Below are positions 8,813-17,743 of a stretch of 64,000 bases of DNA, piece after piece. Origin of the DNA: Steroidobacteraceae bacterium (GTDB lineage Bacteria > Pseudomonadota > Gammaproteobacteria > Steroidobacterales > Steroidobacteraceae); the NCBI GenBank assembly GCA_041395505.1, contig JAWLAG010000001.1, positions 2,655,559 through 2,719,558 of the forward strand. The letters are read 5' to 3'. The notes under the pieces were generated by a model that was not told where the DNA came from, ran no database searches, and saw nothing but the letters and a program-made list of their open reading frames with translations. The position numbers and the translations under genes are program-made. How positions within the stretch are numbered: the stretch's first letter is position 1; each line of letters opens with the position of its first letter.

Positions 8813-9430
8813 CTACGGTCCGGTCGCGCAGAGCCTCGGCATTTCCGCGATCCTGTTCCAGGTCAGATCGAATTGGGCGATGGCCGCCTCGTCGGGTTCC
8901 TCGCCCTCGCCGCGCAGGAACACGGCGAAAACGCCTTCTCCAGCCTGGTCGAAAAACTGCACCCCGCGCACCGTTCCCTCGCGACCTTTCAGACGAACGG
9001 CGTAAATCGCGCCGAGCAGGTCGGGCCGGAGGTGACCGCTGAAATTGGCATGGCCGAGGTTGAAGTACTTGCTCTTGCTCGATGGCTCGCCCGCGACGAT
9101 ATCACTGCTGATCTCGAATACGTTGCCTGCTTTGATGATAAGCACCAGCGCGTGGTCCCAACCTGCCAGCGACGACCAGACGTCGGCGAAGTGCTCGCCC
9201 GCCACGCCGACGCTCATGCCCGGCGGCATGCCCGCGGCGACCTGTGCTTCGGACAGCTTCAACTGCGGCGCCGCGGCAAATGTCATGGGCGCCGGGCCGT
9301 CACCGTAAACAGCGGCTACTCGTGTCCTGTCGCCAGGCGATGGACACAGCGCGTCGGCCGCAGACTGCGCAAACAACGGGCTCGAGGCAATGACGCCAAC
9401 TGACATGATGCAGGCAATGCTGATTCGCAT
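8813..9430 (-). CDS. Secreted ChuX/HutX-like heme-carrier family protein
   Basis: The 205-residue product starts with a Sec signal peptide (MRISIACIMSVGVIASSPLFAQS, cleavage likely after about residue 21). The body matches the HutX/ChuX fold: PPGMSVGVAGEHFADVWSSL, then FNLGHANFSGHLRPDLLGAIYAV and GVQFFDQAGEGVFAVFLRGE, which correspond to the conserved GHLR and VQFFxxxGEAMFKxF segments of HutX. Known HutX/ChuX proteins are cytoplasmic heme carriers and lack a signal peptide, so periplasmic export is odd. The gene is convergent with the ThiF gene (3-base gap) and lies downstream of a PPOX-family gene on the same strand; PPOX-like and HutX-like proteins co-occur in heme-utilisation loci, which supports the assignment. 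Confidence 0.7.
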   Translation of the reverse strand: MRISIACIMSVGVIASSPLFAQSAADALCPSPGDRTRVAAVYGDGPAPMTFAAAPQLKLSEAQVAAGMPPGMSVGVAGEHFADVWSSLAGWDHALVLIIKAGNVFEISSDIVAGEPSSKSKYFNLGHANFSGHLRPDLLGAIYAVRLKGREGTVRGVQFFDQAGEGVFAVFLRGEGEEPDEAAIAQFDLTWNRIAEMPRLCATGP

Positions 9431-9456
9431 GTTTATCTCCCCCGACCGGCTGTTGA

Positions 9457-9873
9457 TCAATTGCGTTCCTCGATACCGTAAATACGCCAATGTCGAGGTG
9501 TCAGCAAGCCAAGCTGCGTGCCCTCGGCGGACAGGCCGCGCTGGCGCTGTTCGAGACCGGCATCACCGAAGGCATTGCGTATCATTTCGTCCCACAGAAC
9601 CTGCGCTTCGGCATCATGGCGCACTGCGACCGTGCCCCAGACGATGACGTGCGCCATGGATCCGGGTCTGGCCATTGACACGCAGGCACGAGGATCACGC
9701 TCGAGATTGCGCACCTTCTGCTTGCCGGTGAGACTGAACAGCAGGTGATCGGTCGACAGCCCCATCATCAGCGGCGTGACATGCGGCGCGCCATCCCGGC
9801 CGATGGTGGCGAAATGAACCCAATCGGCCGGCGCATGAATTGCCTCGATGGCCTTGCGTAACTTGCTGTCCAA
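9457..9873 (-). CDS. Pyridoxamine 5'-phosphate oxidase-family protein
   Basis: A 138-residue split-barrel flavin/heme-binding protein. It shows the family pattern ADWVHFATIGRDGAPHVTPL near residues 16-35, LLFSLTGKQKVRNLERDPRACVSM near 45-67, and a C-terminal RHWRIYGIEERN strand. It is too short for a true PdxH and lacks its C-terminal PLP-site motif; small members of this family bind FMN, F420 or heme. It sits between the indolepyruvate oxidoreductase gene (58-base gap) and the HutX-like gene on the same strand. A heme- or flavin-linked redox function is plausible; the substrate is unknown. Confidence 0.78.
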   Translation of the reverse strand: MDSKLRKAIEAIHAPADWVHFATIGRDGAPHVTPLMMGLSTDHLLFSLTGKQKVRNLERDPRACVSMARPGSMAHVIVWGTVAVRHDAEAQVLWDEMIRNAFGDAGLEQRQRGLSAEGTQLGLLTPRHWRIYGIEERN

Positions 9874-9931
9874 ATCCGCAACTCCTGTCGTAATCCCATG
9901 TGCGCCGCATCAACCGCGGCGCTGTCGAGCA

Positions 9932-12900
9932 TCAGGATTGTAGCGTGGCGAGCAATTGATCGCTCTGCGAGCGCACCTGCGCTGCAGCCTGCGCCTTGAC
10001 CTGGCCGTAGCCGCGGATCTCCATCGGCAGCGCCAGCAGCCGCATCCAACCGTCGCGAGTGGCAAGCGTCGCCTCGGCAGCGCAGTGGCCCAGCAGCTTT
10101 TCGTACCAGTCGATCAGCGCACGCTCCATCCGTCGCTCCACGGTATGGCCGAACGGGTCGAACACCGTGCCGCGAAGTCGCTTCATTGGCGCGAGCAGGC
10201 GAAATGCCATGCGCATCCAGCCGCCGAACTCCCGCTTCAGCGGGCGACCACGCGCGTCCTTGCCACGAGCGAATAATGGCGGCGCCAGGTGATGTCGAAT
10301 CCTGAACCCGGGGGCAAATTGCGAGCCGAGCTGCCCACGAAAGCCCGCATCGAGATGCAATCTCGCCACTTCGTATTCGTCCTTGTACGCCATCAGCTTG
10401 AACAGGGACCTGGCAGCCACTGCGGCCAGGTCATTGGCCAGCTCGCCGGGTAAGCGCGTGTACAGGTCATCGATCCGCGAACGGAAGCGCAGCGCGTAGC
10501 TCCCGCTCTGGTATTTCGCGAGAAATTGTGCGCGCTTGTCGACGAGCTCTGCGACCGTCGGGACCGATGTCGTTGGCAATTCGGCCACAGGCGCAAGTGA
10601 GGGATGATTCGCCGCGATGAGCCGCCCGGCCGCGAAGGCCGCGCGATTGGCTGCCACCGCTACCGCGTTCAATTCGATCGCGCGCTCGATGGCATCGAGC
10701 GGCACGGGCACGAGGCCCTGTTGCCAGGCGAAACCGAGCATCAGAACGTTGGCAAAAACACTGTCGCCGAACAATTTTTCCGAAATCTGGTTCGCATCGA
10801 TCGATCGGAGGCAGTCCTGCCCGACCGCAGCGGCAATTGCCTGTTCGCGTTCGGCGACGCGCAACATTGCATCGCGGTGGCGCACCAGGTCGCCGGTGGG
10901 CATCTCGGCGAGATTCAACGCGATTCGGGTACCGGATCGGTAGCAGCAGGATGCTTTGGGCGAGGATGATACGACGATGTCGCAACCAATGACGGCATTG
11001 GCCTGACCCGGATCGATGCGCACCTGATTGAGCAGGTCGGTGCTTGATGCAATGCGGATATAGCTCAGTACCGGGCCAAACTTCTGCGCGAAACCGGTGA
11101 AATCGAGCACGCTGACCGAATTGCCCGAAATATGCGCGGCCATGGCGATCAATGCGCCGACTGTAATAACACCCGTGCCGCCGACGCCGGTCACCAGCAG
11201 ATTGTATGGCTCATCGATATCTGCCAGGGCAGGTTGCACCAGCGTCGCCGCGATCGATTGAAAGTCCTGCGCAATCGCGCGGCGCGCCAGACGCTCGCCC
11301 TCGATGGTGACGAAACTCGGACAGAATCCGTCCAGGCAACTGTAGTCCTTGTTGCAGGTGGACAGGTTGACGCGTCGTTTGGTGCCGAACTCGGTCGCAA
11401 TGGGTTCGACACTCAGACAATTCGACGCCACCGAGCAGTCGCCGCAGCCTTCACAGACCAGCTCATTGATGACGACATGACGCTGCGGGTCTGGGACCAG
11501 AGCTCGTTTGCGGCGGCGCCGTTTCTCCGTGGCACAGGTCTGCTCGTAGATGAGGATGCTGACGCCCCTGCACTCGCGCAGTTCGCGCTGCAGCGCATCG
11601 AGCTCACGTCGATGATGCAGCGTGGTGCCGGACGGAAAATCAGCGAGAGTAAACTTGCCTGGCTCATCCGATACCACTGCAATGCGTTGCGCACCCTCTG
11701 CGCGCGATATGCTCGCAATGGCCTGGACCGAGACCGGACCATCGACGGGTTGCCCTCCGGTCATGGCAACCGCGTCGTTGAAGAGTATCTTGTAGGTGAT
11801 GTTGGCGCCGGCTGCGATCGCCTGGCGAATTGCCATCGAACCTGAGTGATACCAGGTTCCTTCGCCGAGATTCTGGAATACGTGCCCGCGACCGGTGAAT
11901 CGCGACGAGGCTGCCCAGTTGACGCCCTCTCCGCCCATCTGGATCAGCGAAGTGGTATTGCGATCCATCCAACTCGCCATGAAATGGCATCCAATGCCCG
12001 CGAGCGCCTGCGATCCTTCGGGAACACGCGTCGAAGTATTGTGTGGACATCCCGAGCAGAAATATGCCGTGCGCGTCGCGCCGGGGATCTGCAGGGTGAT
12101 CGCGTGTTCCGGCATGGCACGTTTGGCGCGCGCAGGGAACCCTTCATCCGGAAAGAGCCTGTCGAGCCTGCGGGCGACGATAGGCAGGAGCATCTGCGGC
12201 GTCAGTTCACCGACCCAGGGCACGAGCCGCGACAGGGACTCATCGTTCTTGCCGACCATGCGCTTCGGCTTGTCCCCTGGCCAGTCATAGAAATACTCCT
12301 TCAGCTGACTCTCGATGATGCCGCGCTTCTCCTCGACGACCAGCACCTCCTCCTTGCCGCGAACGAAGTCGAGCGCCGGACGTCGCGGCAGAGGCCAGAC
12401 CAATCCCACCTTGTAAATGTCGATTCCAAGGCGGCGACACTCGCAGCCATCGAGGCCAAGGAGTCGCAACGCTTCCATCAGGTCCAGATGCGCCTTGCCG
12501 GTCGTGACGATACCGAAGCGGGCGTTCGACACGTCGTAGATGGAACGATCGATCGGATTGGCCTCGGTGAACGCGTAAACAGCGTTCTTCTTCGCTTCCA
12601 GTCGTTCCTCGATCTGCGGACCCGGCAGGTCCGGCCACCGGTAATGCAATCCGTCCGGTGGCGGCTGGAACTGCGGGGCAATGAACCTTCGATCCGCTGC
12701 GAGCTCGACCGATTGCCCGGACTCGACGGTCTCGGCAATCGCCTTGAAACCGACCCACATCCCGGAGAAGCGCGACAAGGCATATCCGTACTCGCCGAAA
12801 GCAAGGTACTCGGCAACGTTGGCGGGATTCAGCGTCGGCATGAACCAGCTCATGAAGGCGACATCGGATTGATGCGGCATCGACGAGGAAACGCAACCAT

Positions 12901-13348
12901 GGTCATCGCCCGCCACAACCAGAACACCACCGTGGGGCGACGAGCCATAGGCGTTGCCGTGCTTCAACGCATCGCCGGACCGATCTACGCCCGGACCCTT
13001 GCCATACCACATGGCAAATGCACCGCGTACCCTGGCGCGAGGATTCGTCTCTACCTGCTGAGTGCCGAGGATGGCGGTCGCCGCCAGGTCCTCGTTCACG
13101 GCAGGGAGGAATTCAATGTGTTGCGCGCGCAGTTCATCGGAAACGCGCCACAGCTCCAGATCGAGCGCGCCGAGGGGCGAGCCGCGATACCCGGAAACGA
13201 AACCGCCTGTTGCGAGGCCCGCCTCGCGATCGCGGCGGGCCTGATCGAGCAACACCCGCACCAGCGCCTGGGTGCCCGTCAGGAAGACGCGGCCATCCCT
13301 GCGCGTGTAGCGATCCTCGAGACAGTATGCGGGCAGCGCAAGCGACAT
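9932..13348 (-). CDS. Indolepyruvate:ferredoxin oxidoreductase, fused single-chain form
   Basis: The 1138-residue enzyme oxidatively decarboxylates aryl-pyruvates to aryl-acetyl-CoA using thiamine diphosphate and ferredoxin. The order is: N-terminal pyrimidine-binding domain (about 1-370), TPP-binding domain with GIGCHFMASWMDRNTTSLIQMGGEGVNW (about 440-480) and GDAVAMTGGQPVDG-like metal-binding loop, a two-cluster ferredoxin-type segment beginning VCEGCGDCSVASNC, and a gamma domain with LLVTGVGGTGVITVGALIA. Length and order match the single-polypeptide proteobacterial form that replaces IorA plus IorB. It is divergent from an Lrp-type regulator. Feeding phenylpyruvate or indolepyruvate carbon into phenylacetyl-CoA fits the adjacent paa operon. 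Confidence 0.93.
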   Translation of the reverse strand: MSLALPAYCLEDRYTRRDGRVFLTGTQALVRVLLDQARRDREAGLATGGFVSGYRGSPLGALDLELWRVSDELRAQHIEFLPAVNEDLAATAILGTQQVETNPRARVRGAFAMWYGKGPGVDRSGDALKHGNAYGSSPHGGVLVVAGDDHGCVSSSMPHQSDVAFMSWFMPTLNPANVAEYLAFGEYGYALSRFSGMWVGFKAIAETVESGQSVELAADRRFIAPQFQPPPDGLHYRWPDLPGPQIEERLEAKKNAVYAFTEANPIDRSIYDVSNARFGIVTTGKAHLDLMEALRLLGLDGCECRRLGIDIYKVGLVWPLPRRPALDFVRGKEEVLVVEEKRGIIESQLKEYFYDWPGDKPKRMVGKNDESLSRLVPWVGELTPQMLLPIVARRLDRLFPDEGFPARAKRAMPEHAITLQIPGATRTAYFCSGCPHNTSTRVPEGSQALAGIGCHFMASWMDRNTTSLIQMGGEGVNWAASSRFTGRGHVFQNLGEGTWYHSGSMAIRQAIAAGANITYKILFNDAVAMTGGQPVDGPVSVQAIASISRAEGAQRIAVVSDEPGKFTLADFPSGTTLHHRRELDALQRELRECRGVSILIYEQTCATEKRRRRKRALVPDPQRHVVINELVCEGCGDCSVASNCLSVEPIATEFGTKRRVNLSTCNKDYSCLDGFCPSFVTIEGERLARRAIAQDFQSIAATLVQPALADIDEPYNLLVTGVGGTGVITVGALIAMAAHISGNSVSVLDFTGFAQKFGPVLSYIRIASSTDLLNQVRIDPGQANAVIGCDIVVSSSPKASCCYRSGTRIALNLAEMPTGDLVRHRDAMLRVAEREQAIAAAVGQDCLRSIDANQISEKLFGDSVFANVLMLGFAWQQGLVPVPLDAIERAIELNAVAVAANRAAFAAGRLIAANHPSLAPVAELPTTSVPTVAELVDKRAQFLAKYQSGSYALRFRSRIDDLYTRLPGELANDLAAVAARSLFKLMAYKDEYEVARLHLDAGFRGQLGSQFAPGFRIRHHLAPPLFARGKDARGRPLKREFGGWMRMAFRLLAPMKRLRGTVFDPFGHTVERRMERALIDWYEKLLGHCAAEATLATRDGWMRLLALPMEIRGYGQVKAQAAAQVRSQSDQLLATLQS

Positions 13349-13379
13349 TCAGGGCCTCGGTGAGCAGGAAGGAAAATGG

Positions 13380-13462
13380 ATATTCTGCCCGGCTCAGTAC
13401 AAATATTCTGTCTAACTCACCTTTCTATTGGCTATGATTGGTCATATATTTCATCGAATATA
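13380..13462. promoter_or_regulatory. Probable Lrp-type operator/promoter region between ior and lrp
   Basis: This AT-rich divergent intergenic region contains a direct repeat ATATTCTG at 13380-13387 and 13403-13410 (23 bases apart) and an imperfect palindrome TATATTTCATCGAATATA at 13445-13462, just upstream of the regulator start. Lrp/AsnC regulators bind AT-rich imperfect palindromes, often autoregulating and controlling the divergent gene. The sites are seen in the sequence; their use is inferred. Confidence 0.4.
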
Positions 13463-13472
13463 GGTTTTCTGG

Positions 13473-13952
13473 ATGAAACCACCGAACGCCCCCCTGGTGC
13501 TCGAGGCCCAGGACAAACGCATCCTGGAGATGCTGCAAAGAGACGGGCGTATGTCCAACGCCGACCTTGCCGAAGCGACCGGCATGTCGGCCTCCGCCTG
13601 TTGGCGCCGCGTGCGCCAACTCGAGGCTGTCGGGGCGATTCGCGGCTATCGCGCCGAGATTGACCCGCGCGTGTGCGGCCTCGGCTTTCAGGCCATCGTG
13701 CATGTGCAGCTCACCCGACACGATCCGGACCGGCTGGCCGAATTCATCAGCGCAGTCCAACACCGACCCGAAGTGCTCGAGTGCTTCGCCACTACGGGCG
13801 ATGCGGACTATCACCTGCGAGTCGTCAGCGCGGACATCGACGCCTACAACCGCTTTCTCGATGAATTTCTGTTCCGTGTTCCCGGTGTCGCCAGTGCGCG
13901 CACGAACGTGATCCTCAAGGAACTGAAGCATCACTCGGCACTGCCATTGTGA
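13473..13952 (+). CDS. Lrp/AsnC-family transcriptional regulator
   Basis: A 159-residue regulator with an N-terminal winged helix-turn-helix (KRILEMLQRDGRMSNADLAEA, recognition helix SASACWRRVRQLE, residues about 10-60) and a C-terminal RAM/ligand-binding domain (about 70-150; VHVQLTRHDPDRLAEF, CFATTGDADYHLRVV, FRVPGVASARTNVILKELK). Lrp proteins sense amino acids and form octamers. Its divergent position next to the aryl-pyruvate oxidoreductase suggests control by an aromatic amino acid or its keto acid. It is separated by 12 bases from the convergent paaZ gene. Confidence 0.92.
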   Translation: MKPPNAPLVLEAQDKRILEMLQRDGRMSNADLAEATGMSASACWRRVRQLEAVGAIRGYRAEIDPRVCGLGFQAIVHVQLTRHDPDRLAEFISAVQHRPEVLECFATTGDADYHLRVVSADIDAYNRFLDEFLFRVPGVASARTNVILKELKHHSALPL

Positions 13953-13964
13953 GCGGTCAGCGCC

Positions 13965-16046
13965 TCAGGACGCTCGTGACTCACCGCCCTGCTCGACCAC
14001 GGAATCCGGCACTTCGCGCACACTCACCATAGTCAGGACATCGTACGAAGCAACTGTTTCGTTGTCCTGGTTGGTGATCTCGGTGTCCCAGGCAACTTCT
14101 CCCCAGCCCTTGTCGGCGCGCAGACGCTTCGATTTGCAGGTCAGTCGCACCTTGATGCGATCGCCCGGCTTGGCGGGTTTTACGAAACGCAGGTTGTCCA
14201 GCCCATAGTTGCCGAGCACCGGACCGTAGTCCGGATCGACAAACAATCCTGCCGCCGCGGAAATCAGAAAATAACCATGCGCCACGCGTCCGCCAAATAG
14301 CGGATTGCGTGCGGCCTGCTGCTCGTCCATGTGGGCATAGAAATTATCGCCAGACAGCGCGGCAAAAGCCTCGATGTCATCGATCGTGACTACGCGTTCA
14401 CGCGAATTGAAACTGTCTCCGATGCGTAGCTCCGTGAGGGGTTTGCGAAACGGATGCCTGCCCGGATCGAGCTCGCGGCTCCCTCTCACCCATCGGCCGC
14501 CTACCGCAGTCAGCGTGTCCGGACCACCCTGTACCGCGGTGCGCTGCATGTAGTGCAGCACGCCGCGTATGCCGCCCATTTCCTCGCCGCCGCCCGCACG
14601 CCCTGGCCCGCCATGCACCAGATGCGCAAGTGGCGAACCGTGGCCGGTCGACTCCTTGGCGCAGTTCCGGTCGATGACCAGAAGTCGGCCGTGATAAGGC
14701 GCGAGCCCAAGCACCAACTCACTGGCGATTTCTGCATCCCCGGTGAATACGGAGCCGGCCAGGCTTCCCGCGCCCAGCCGCGCAATCTCGATCGCCTCCG
14801 CGTTCGAATCGAAGGGCAACAGCGTCGCAACCGGCCCGAAGGCCTCAACGCTGTGCACCAGACGCGCCGAGCGTGCGTCCCGGCACTGAAGGAGTATGGG
14901 GAACACGAATGCGCCGCGACCGTGATCGGCATCGATGAGCTCGCCCTCCTGGCCATCGCCATGAATCACCGCTGCCTCGCTGCGCAGCTGCTCGACGCAG
15001 GAGAGCACTTCGCGCCGCTGGTCGAGCGTCGCGAGTGGACCCATGCGCACGCTCTTGCTGCGTGGATCGCCGACCACGATCTTGCGGAGCGCCGCCTGCA
15101 GGGCACCCGCAACCGCAGCGAGCTGTTCGCGCGGCACGATCGCCTTGCGGATGGCGGTGCATTTCTGCCCGGCCTTGGCGGTCATCTCGCGGACGACTTC
15201 ACGCACGAACAAGTCGAATTCCGCCGTGCCTTCGCGCGCGTCGGCCCCGAGTATCGAGGAGTTGAGCGAATCCGTTTCGGCGATGAATCGCACCGCATTC
15301 GCCACCACGACCGGATGGGTGCGCAACTTCTGCGCCGTCGCGGCCGAACCGGTGAATGACACGATGTCCTGGCAAGTCAGATGATCGAACAGGTTGCCAA
15401 GGCTGCCGCAGACGAGCTGCAGCGAGCCCTCGGGCAGCAGTCCCGTCTCGATGATGCGGCGCACGACACGTTCGGTCAGAAACGCCGTTGCCGTTGCCGG
15501 CTTGACGACGACCGGCACACCGGCGAGCAGCGCAGGCGCCAGCTTCTCGAGCATCCCCCAAACAGGGAAATTGAAGGCATTGATATGGACAGCGGCACCC
15601 TCCAGCGGCACGCAGATGTGCTGACCCAGGAAGGTTCCGCCGCGCGAGAGGATCTCGGTTGCGCCATCGAGGAAGACGTTGCTGTCAGGTAGTTCGCGAG
15701 CGCCCTTGCTCGCGAAAACGAGCATCGTGCCGATGCCACCCTCGATATCCGGCCAGGAATCGGCACGCGTCGCCCCGGTGGCATATGAGGCTTCGTAGAA
15801 TTCCTCCTTGAAATCCATCAATCGCTTGCCGAGTGCCTTCAACATCGATGCGCGCTCGCGGCAGGTCATCGCGCGCAACGCGGGCCCGCCCACGCCGCGG
15901 GCATGAGCCAGAATAGCGGCAAAATCGAGGCCTTCCGACGAGGACAGCGCGATGATGTCGCCGGTCGTGGCGTCTCGCAGCGCCACACCTTCGCCGCGTC
16001 CTGTGCGCCACTGCCCCGTAACGAAACTTGCAAGTCTTGTTGTCAT
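13965..16046 (-). CDS. paaZ: PaaZ: oxepin-CoA hydrolase / 3-oxo-5,6-dehydrosuberyl-CoA semialdehyde dehydrogenase
   Basis: The 693-residue bifunctional enzyme opens the oxepin ring of the epoxidised phenylacetyl-CoA and oxidises the resulting aldehyde. Residues 1-520 form the aldehyde dehydrogenase domain with general base E257 (FIAETDSLNS) and nucleophile C296 (KAGQKCTAIRK). Residues about 535-680 form a MaoC-type hot-dog hydratase with FAALSGDNFYAHMD and HGYFLISAAAGLFVD. Length is close to E. coli PaaZ. It is the last gene of the minus-strand paa operon; the thiolase gene precedes it by 18 bases. Confidence 0.96.
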   Translation of the reverse strand: MTTRLASFVTGQWRTGRGEGVALRDATTGDIIALSSSEGLDFAAILAHARGVGGPALRAMTCRERASMLKALGKRLMDFKEEFYEASYATGATRADSWPDIEGGIGTMLVFASKGARELPDSNVFLDGATEILSRGGTFLGQHICVPLEGAAVHINAFNFPVWGMLEKLAPALLAGVPVVVKPATATAFLTERVVRRIIETGLLPEGSLQLVCGSLGNLFDHLTCQDIVSFTGSAATAQKLRTHPVVVANAVRFIAETDSLNSSILGADAREGTAEFDLFVREVVREMTAKAGQKCTAIRKAIVPREQLAAVAGALQAALRKIVVGDPRSKSVRMGPLATLDQRREVLSCVEQLRSEAAVIHGDGQEGELIDADHGRGAFVFPILLQCRDARSARLVHSVEAFGPVATLLPFDSNAEAIEIARLGAGSLAGSVFTGDAEIASELVLGLAPYHGRLLVIDRNCAKESTGHGSPLAHLVHGGPGRAGGGEEMGGIRGVLHYMQRTAVQGGPDTLTAVGGRWVRGSRELDPGRHPFRKPLTELRIGDSFNSRERVVTIDDIEAFAALSGDNFYAHMDEQQAARNPLFGGRVAHGYFLISAAAGLFVDPDYGPVLGNYGLDNLRFVKPAKPGDRIKVRLTCKSKRLRADKGWGEVAWDTEITNQDNETVASYDVLTMVSVREVPDSVVEQGGESRAS

Positions 16047-16064
16047 CTCGACCTCTGCTCTGCT

Positions 16065-17267
16065 TCAGACACGTTCGATAATCATTGCGATTCCCTGACC
16101 GACACCAATACACATCGTGCACAACGCCAATCGTGCATTACGCTTCTCGAGCTCCAGCGTCGCCGTCGTGACCAAACGCGCGCCGCTCATGCCAAGTGGA
16201 TGGCCAAGCGCGATCGCGCCACCATTCGGATTGACATGCTCGGCGTCGTCGGCAATGCCAAGCTCGCGCAAGACGGCCAGCGCCTGCGCCGCGAACGCCT
16301 CGTTCAGTTCGATGACGTCTAGCTGGTTGATCTTGATTCCCGTTCGGGCCAGGAGCTTGCGGGTCGCGGGTACGGGACCCAGCCCCATGACGCTGGGTTC
16401 GACGCCCGCCACGGCAGCACTGCGCACGCGTGCGCGCGGCCGAAGCCCATGGCGTTTTGCCGCGGCTTCGCTTGCGATGATCAGCGCGCAGGCGCCATCG
16501 TTGACCCCGGACGCATTGCCCGCCGTCACCGTTCCATCCTTGCGAAACGGCGTGCCGAGGCGGGCCAAAGACTCCAGGGTCGTGGCACGCGGATGTTCGT
16601 CCTCGCTTACAACCCGAGGATCGCCCTTGCGCTGCGCGATGCTGACCGGAACGATCTCCTCGGCCAGGCGCCCGGCCGCCTGCGCTGCCAACGCACGCTG
16701 CTGGCTGCGCAGGGCGAACGCGTCCTGATCGGCTCGCGATATTGCGGCACGCGCGGCGACGTTCTCGGCCGTCTCCGGCATTGAATCCGTGCCATATTGC
16801 TTCGCGAGCGCCTGGTTGATGAACCGCCAGCCGATGGTGGTATCGAAGATCTGCTGCTCGCGACCAAAAGCGTTTTCGGCTTTGGACAACACATAAGGCG
16901 CCCTGGTCATGCTCTCGACGCCGCCCGCGACCACCATGTCGGCATCGCCCGTGGCGATCTGCCGCGCCGCCATGGCAACCGCGTCGAGCCCCGAGCCGCA
17001 TAATCGATTGACGGTGACACCCGCCACGGTCTGCGGTAATCCCGCCAACAGCGCCGCCATGCGCGCGACATTACGATTATCCTCGCCTGCCTGATTCGCG
17101 CAACCGAGTATCACATCGTCGAGCGCCTGCCAATCGACGCCCGTGTTGCGGGCCACCAGCGCACGCAGCGGGACCGCCGCAAGATCGTCAGTTCGCACGG
17201 CTGCCAGCGCGCCACCGTGGCGCCCGATAGGCGTACGCACCGCGTCGCAAATGAATGCATCAGCCAT
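16065..17267 (-). CDS. paaJ: 3-oxoadipyl-CoA/3-oxo-5,6-dehydrosuberyl-CoA thiolase
   Basis: A 400-residue thiolase that catalyses the two thiolytic steps of the phenylacetyl-CoA pathway, giving acetyl-CoA and finally succinyl-CoA. The acyl-accepting cysteine is C90 in VNRLCGSGLDAV; the catalytic histidine is in GGAIALGHPLGMSGAR and the second cysteine in ALCTMCIGVGQG. Start ATG at 17267 gives the expected MADAFICDAVRTPIGRHGG opening of the PcaF/PaaJ group. It lies between paaI and paaZ in the operon. Confidence 0.96.
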   Translation of the reverse strand: MADAFICDAVRTPIGRHGGALAAVRTDDLAAVPLRALVARNTGVDWQALDDVILGCANQAGEDNRNVARMAALLAGLPQTVAGVTVNRLCGSGLDAVAMAARQIATGDADMVVAGGVESMTRAPYVLSKAENAFGREQQIFDTTIGWRFINQALAKQYGTDSMPETAENVAARAAISRADQDAFALRSQQRALAAQAAGRLAEEIVPVSIAQRKGDPRVVSEDEHPRATTLESLARLGTPFRKDGTVTAGNASGVNDGACALIIASEAAAKRHGLRPRARVRSAAVAGVEPSVMGLGPVPATRKLLARTGIKINQLDVIELNEAFAAQALAVLRELGIADDAEHVNPNGGAIALGHPLGMSGARLVTTATLELEKRNARLALCTMCIGVGQGIAMIIERV

Positions 17268-17285
17268 TGATCGAGACCCCCTGTT

Positions 17286-17729
17286 TCAATCGTCGATGAT
17301 TTTCTCTTCGCGCGCACGGGAACGGCCGCGGAACATGGCGACGGTGCGCTCATCGCCATTCGTAACTCGCACGTCGTAGATGCCGTTGCGACCGTCGTGG
17401 GTTTTCTCGACGGCCTCGGCGGTGAGCACATCGCCTTCACGCGCCGGTGAAACAAAATCGATACTGCAGGCCGCCGCAACGGCAACGCGGTTGTGCGAAT
17501 TGCAGGCGAAGGCAAAAGCGCTGTCGGCCAGCGAGAACACCATCCCGCCGTGGCAGATGCGGTGACCATTGACCATGTCCGCCCGCACCAACATCCGCAC
17601 ACGCGCGAAACCCGGCCGCACCTCTTCGATGACCATCTGCAGTGCCCGCGAAGCGCTGTCGCGTTCGAACATTGCAGCAGCGACGCGCGATGCGAGAGAC
17701 TGATCTGCTGCCTTTTGCGTGGGGGTCAT
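17286..17729 (-). CDS. paaI: Hydroxyphenylacetyl-CoA thioesterase PaaI
   Basis: A 147-residue hot-dog thioesterase that hydrolyses dead-end aryl-acetyl-CoA esters and so frees CoA. The family signature CHGGMVFSLADSAFAFACN is at about residues 58-76, with the catalytic aspartate in LADSAF. The start is set to the ATG at 17729 (MTPTQKAADQ), 14 bases after paaG; a longer in-frame extension would overlap paaG and is Arg/Cys-rich. It is followed 18 bases later by the thiolase gene. Confidence 0.94.
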   Translation of the reverse strand: MTPTQKAADQSLASRVAAAMFERDSASRALQMVIEEVRPGFARVRMLVRADMVNGHRICHGGMVFSLADSAFAFACNSHNRVAVAAACSIDFVSPAREGDVLTAEAVEKTHDGRNGIYDVRVTNGDERTVAMFRGRSRAREEKIIDD

Positions 17730-17743
17730 CGTGAAGCGGCCGA

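Noticed and set aside
11846..13363. 505-codon plus-strand frame
   Set aside because: Antisense to the indolepyruvate oxidoreductase, with no motif of its own.
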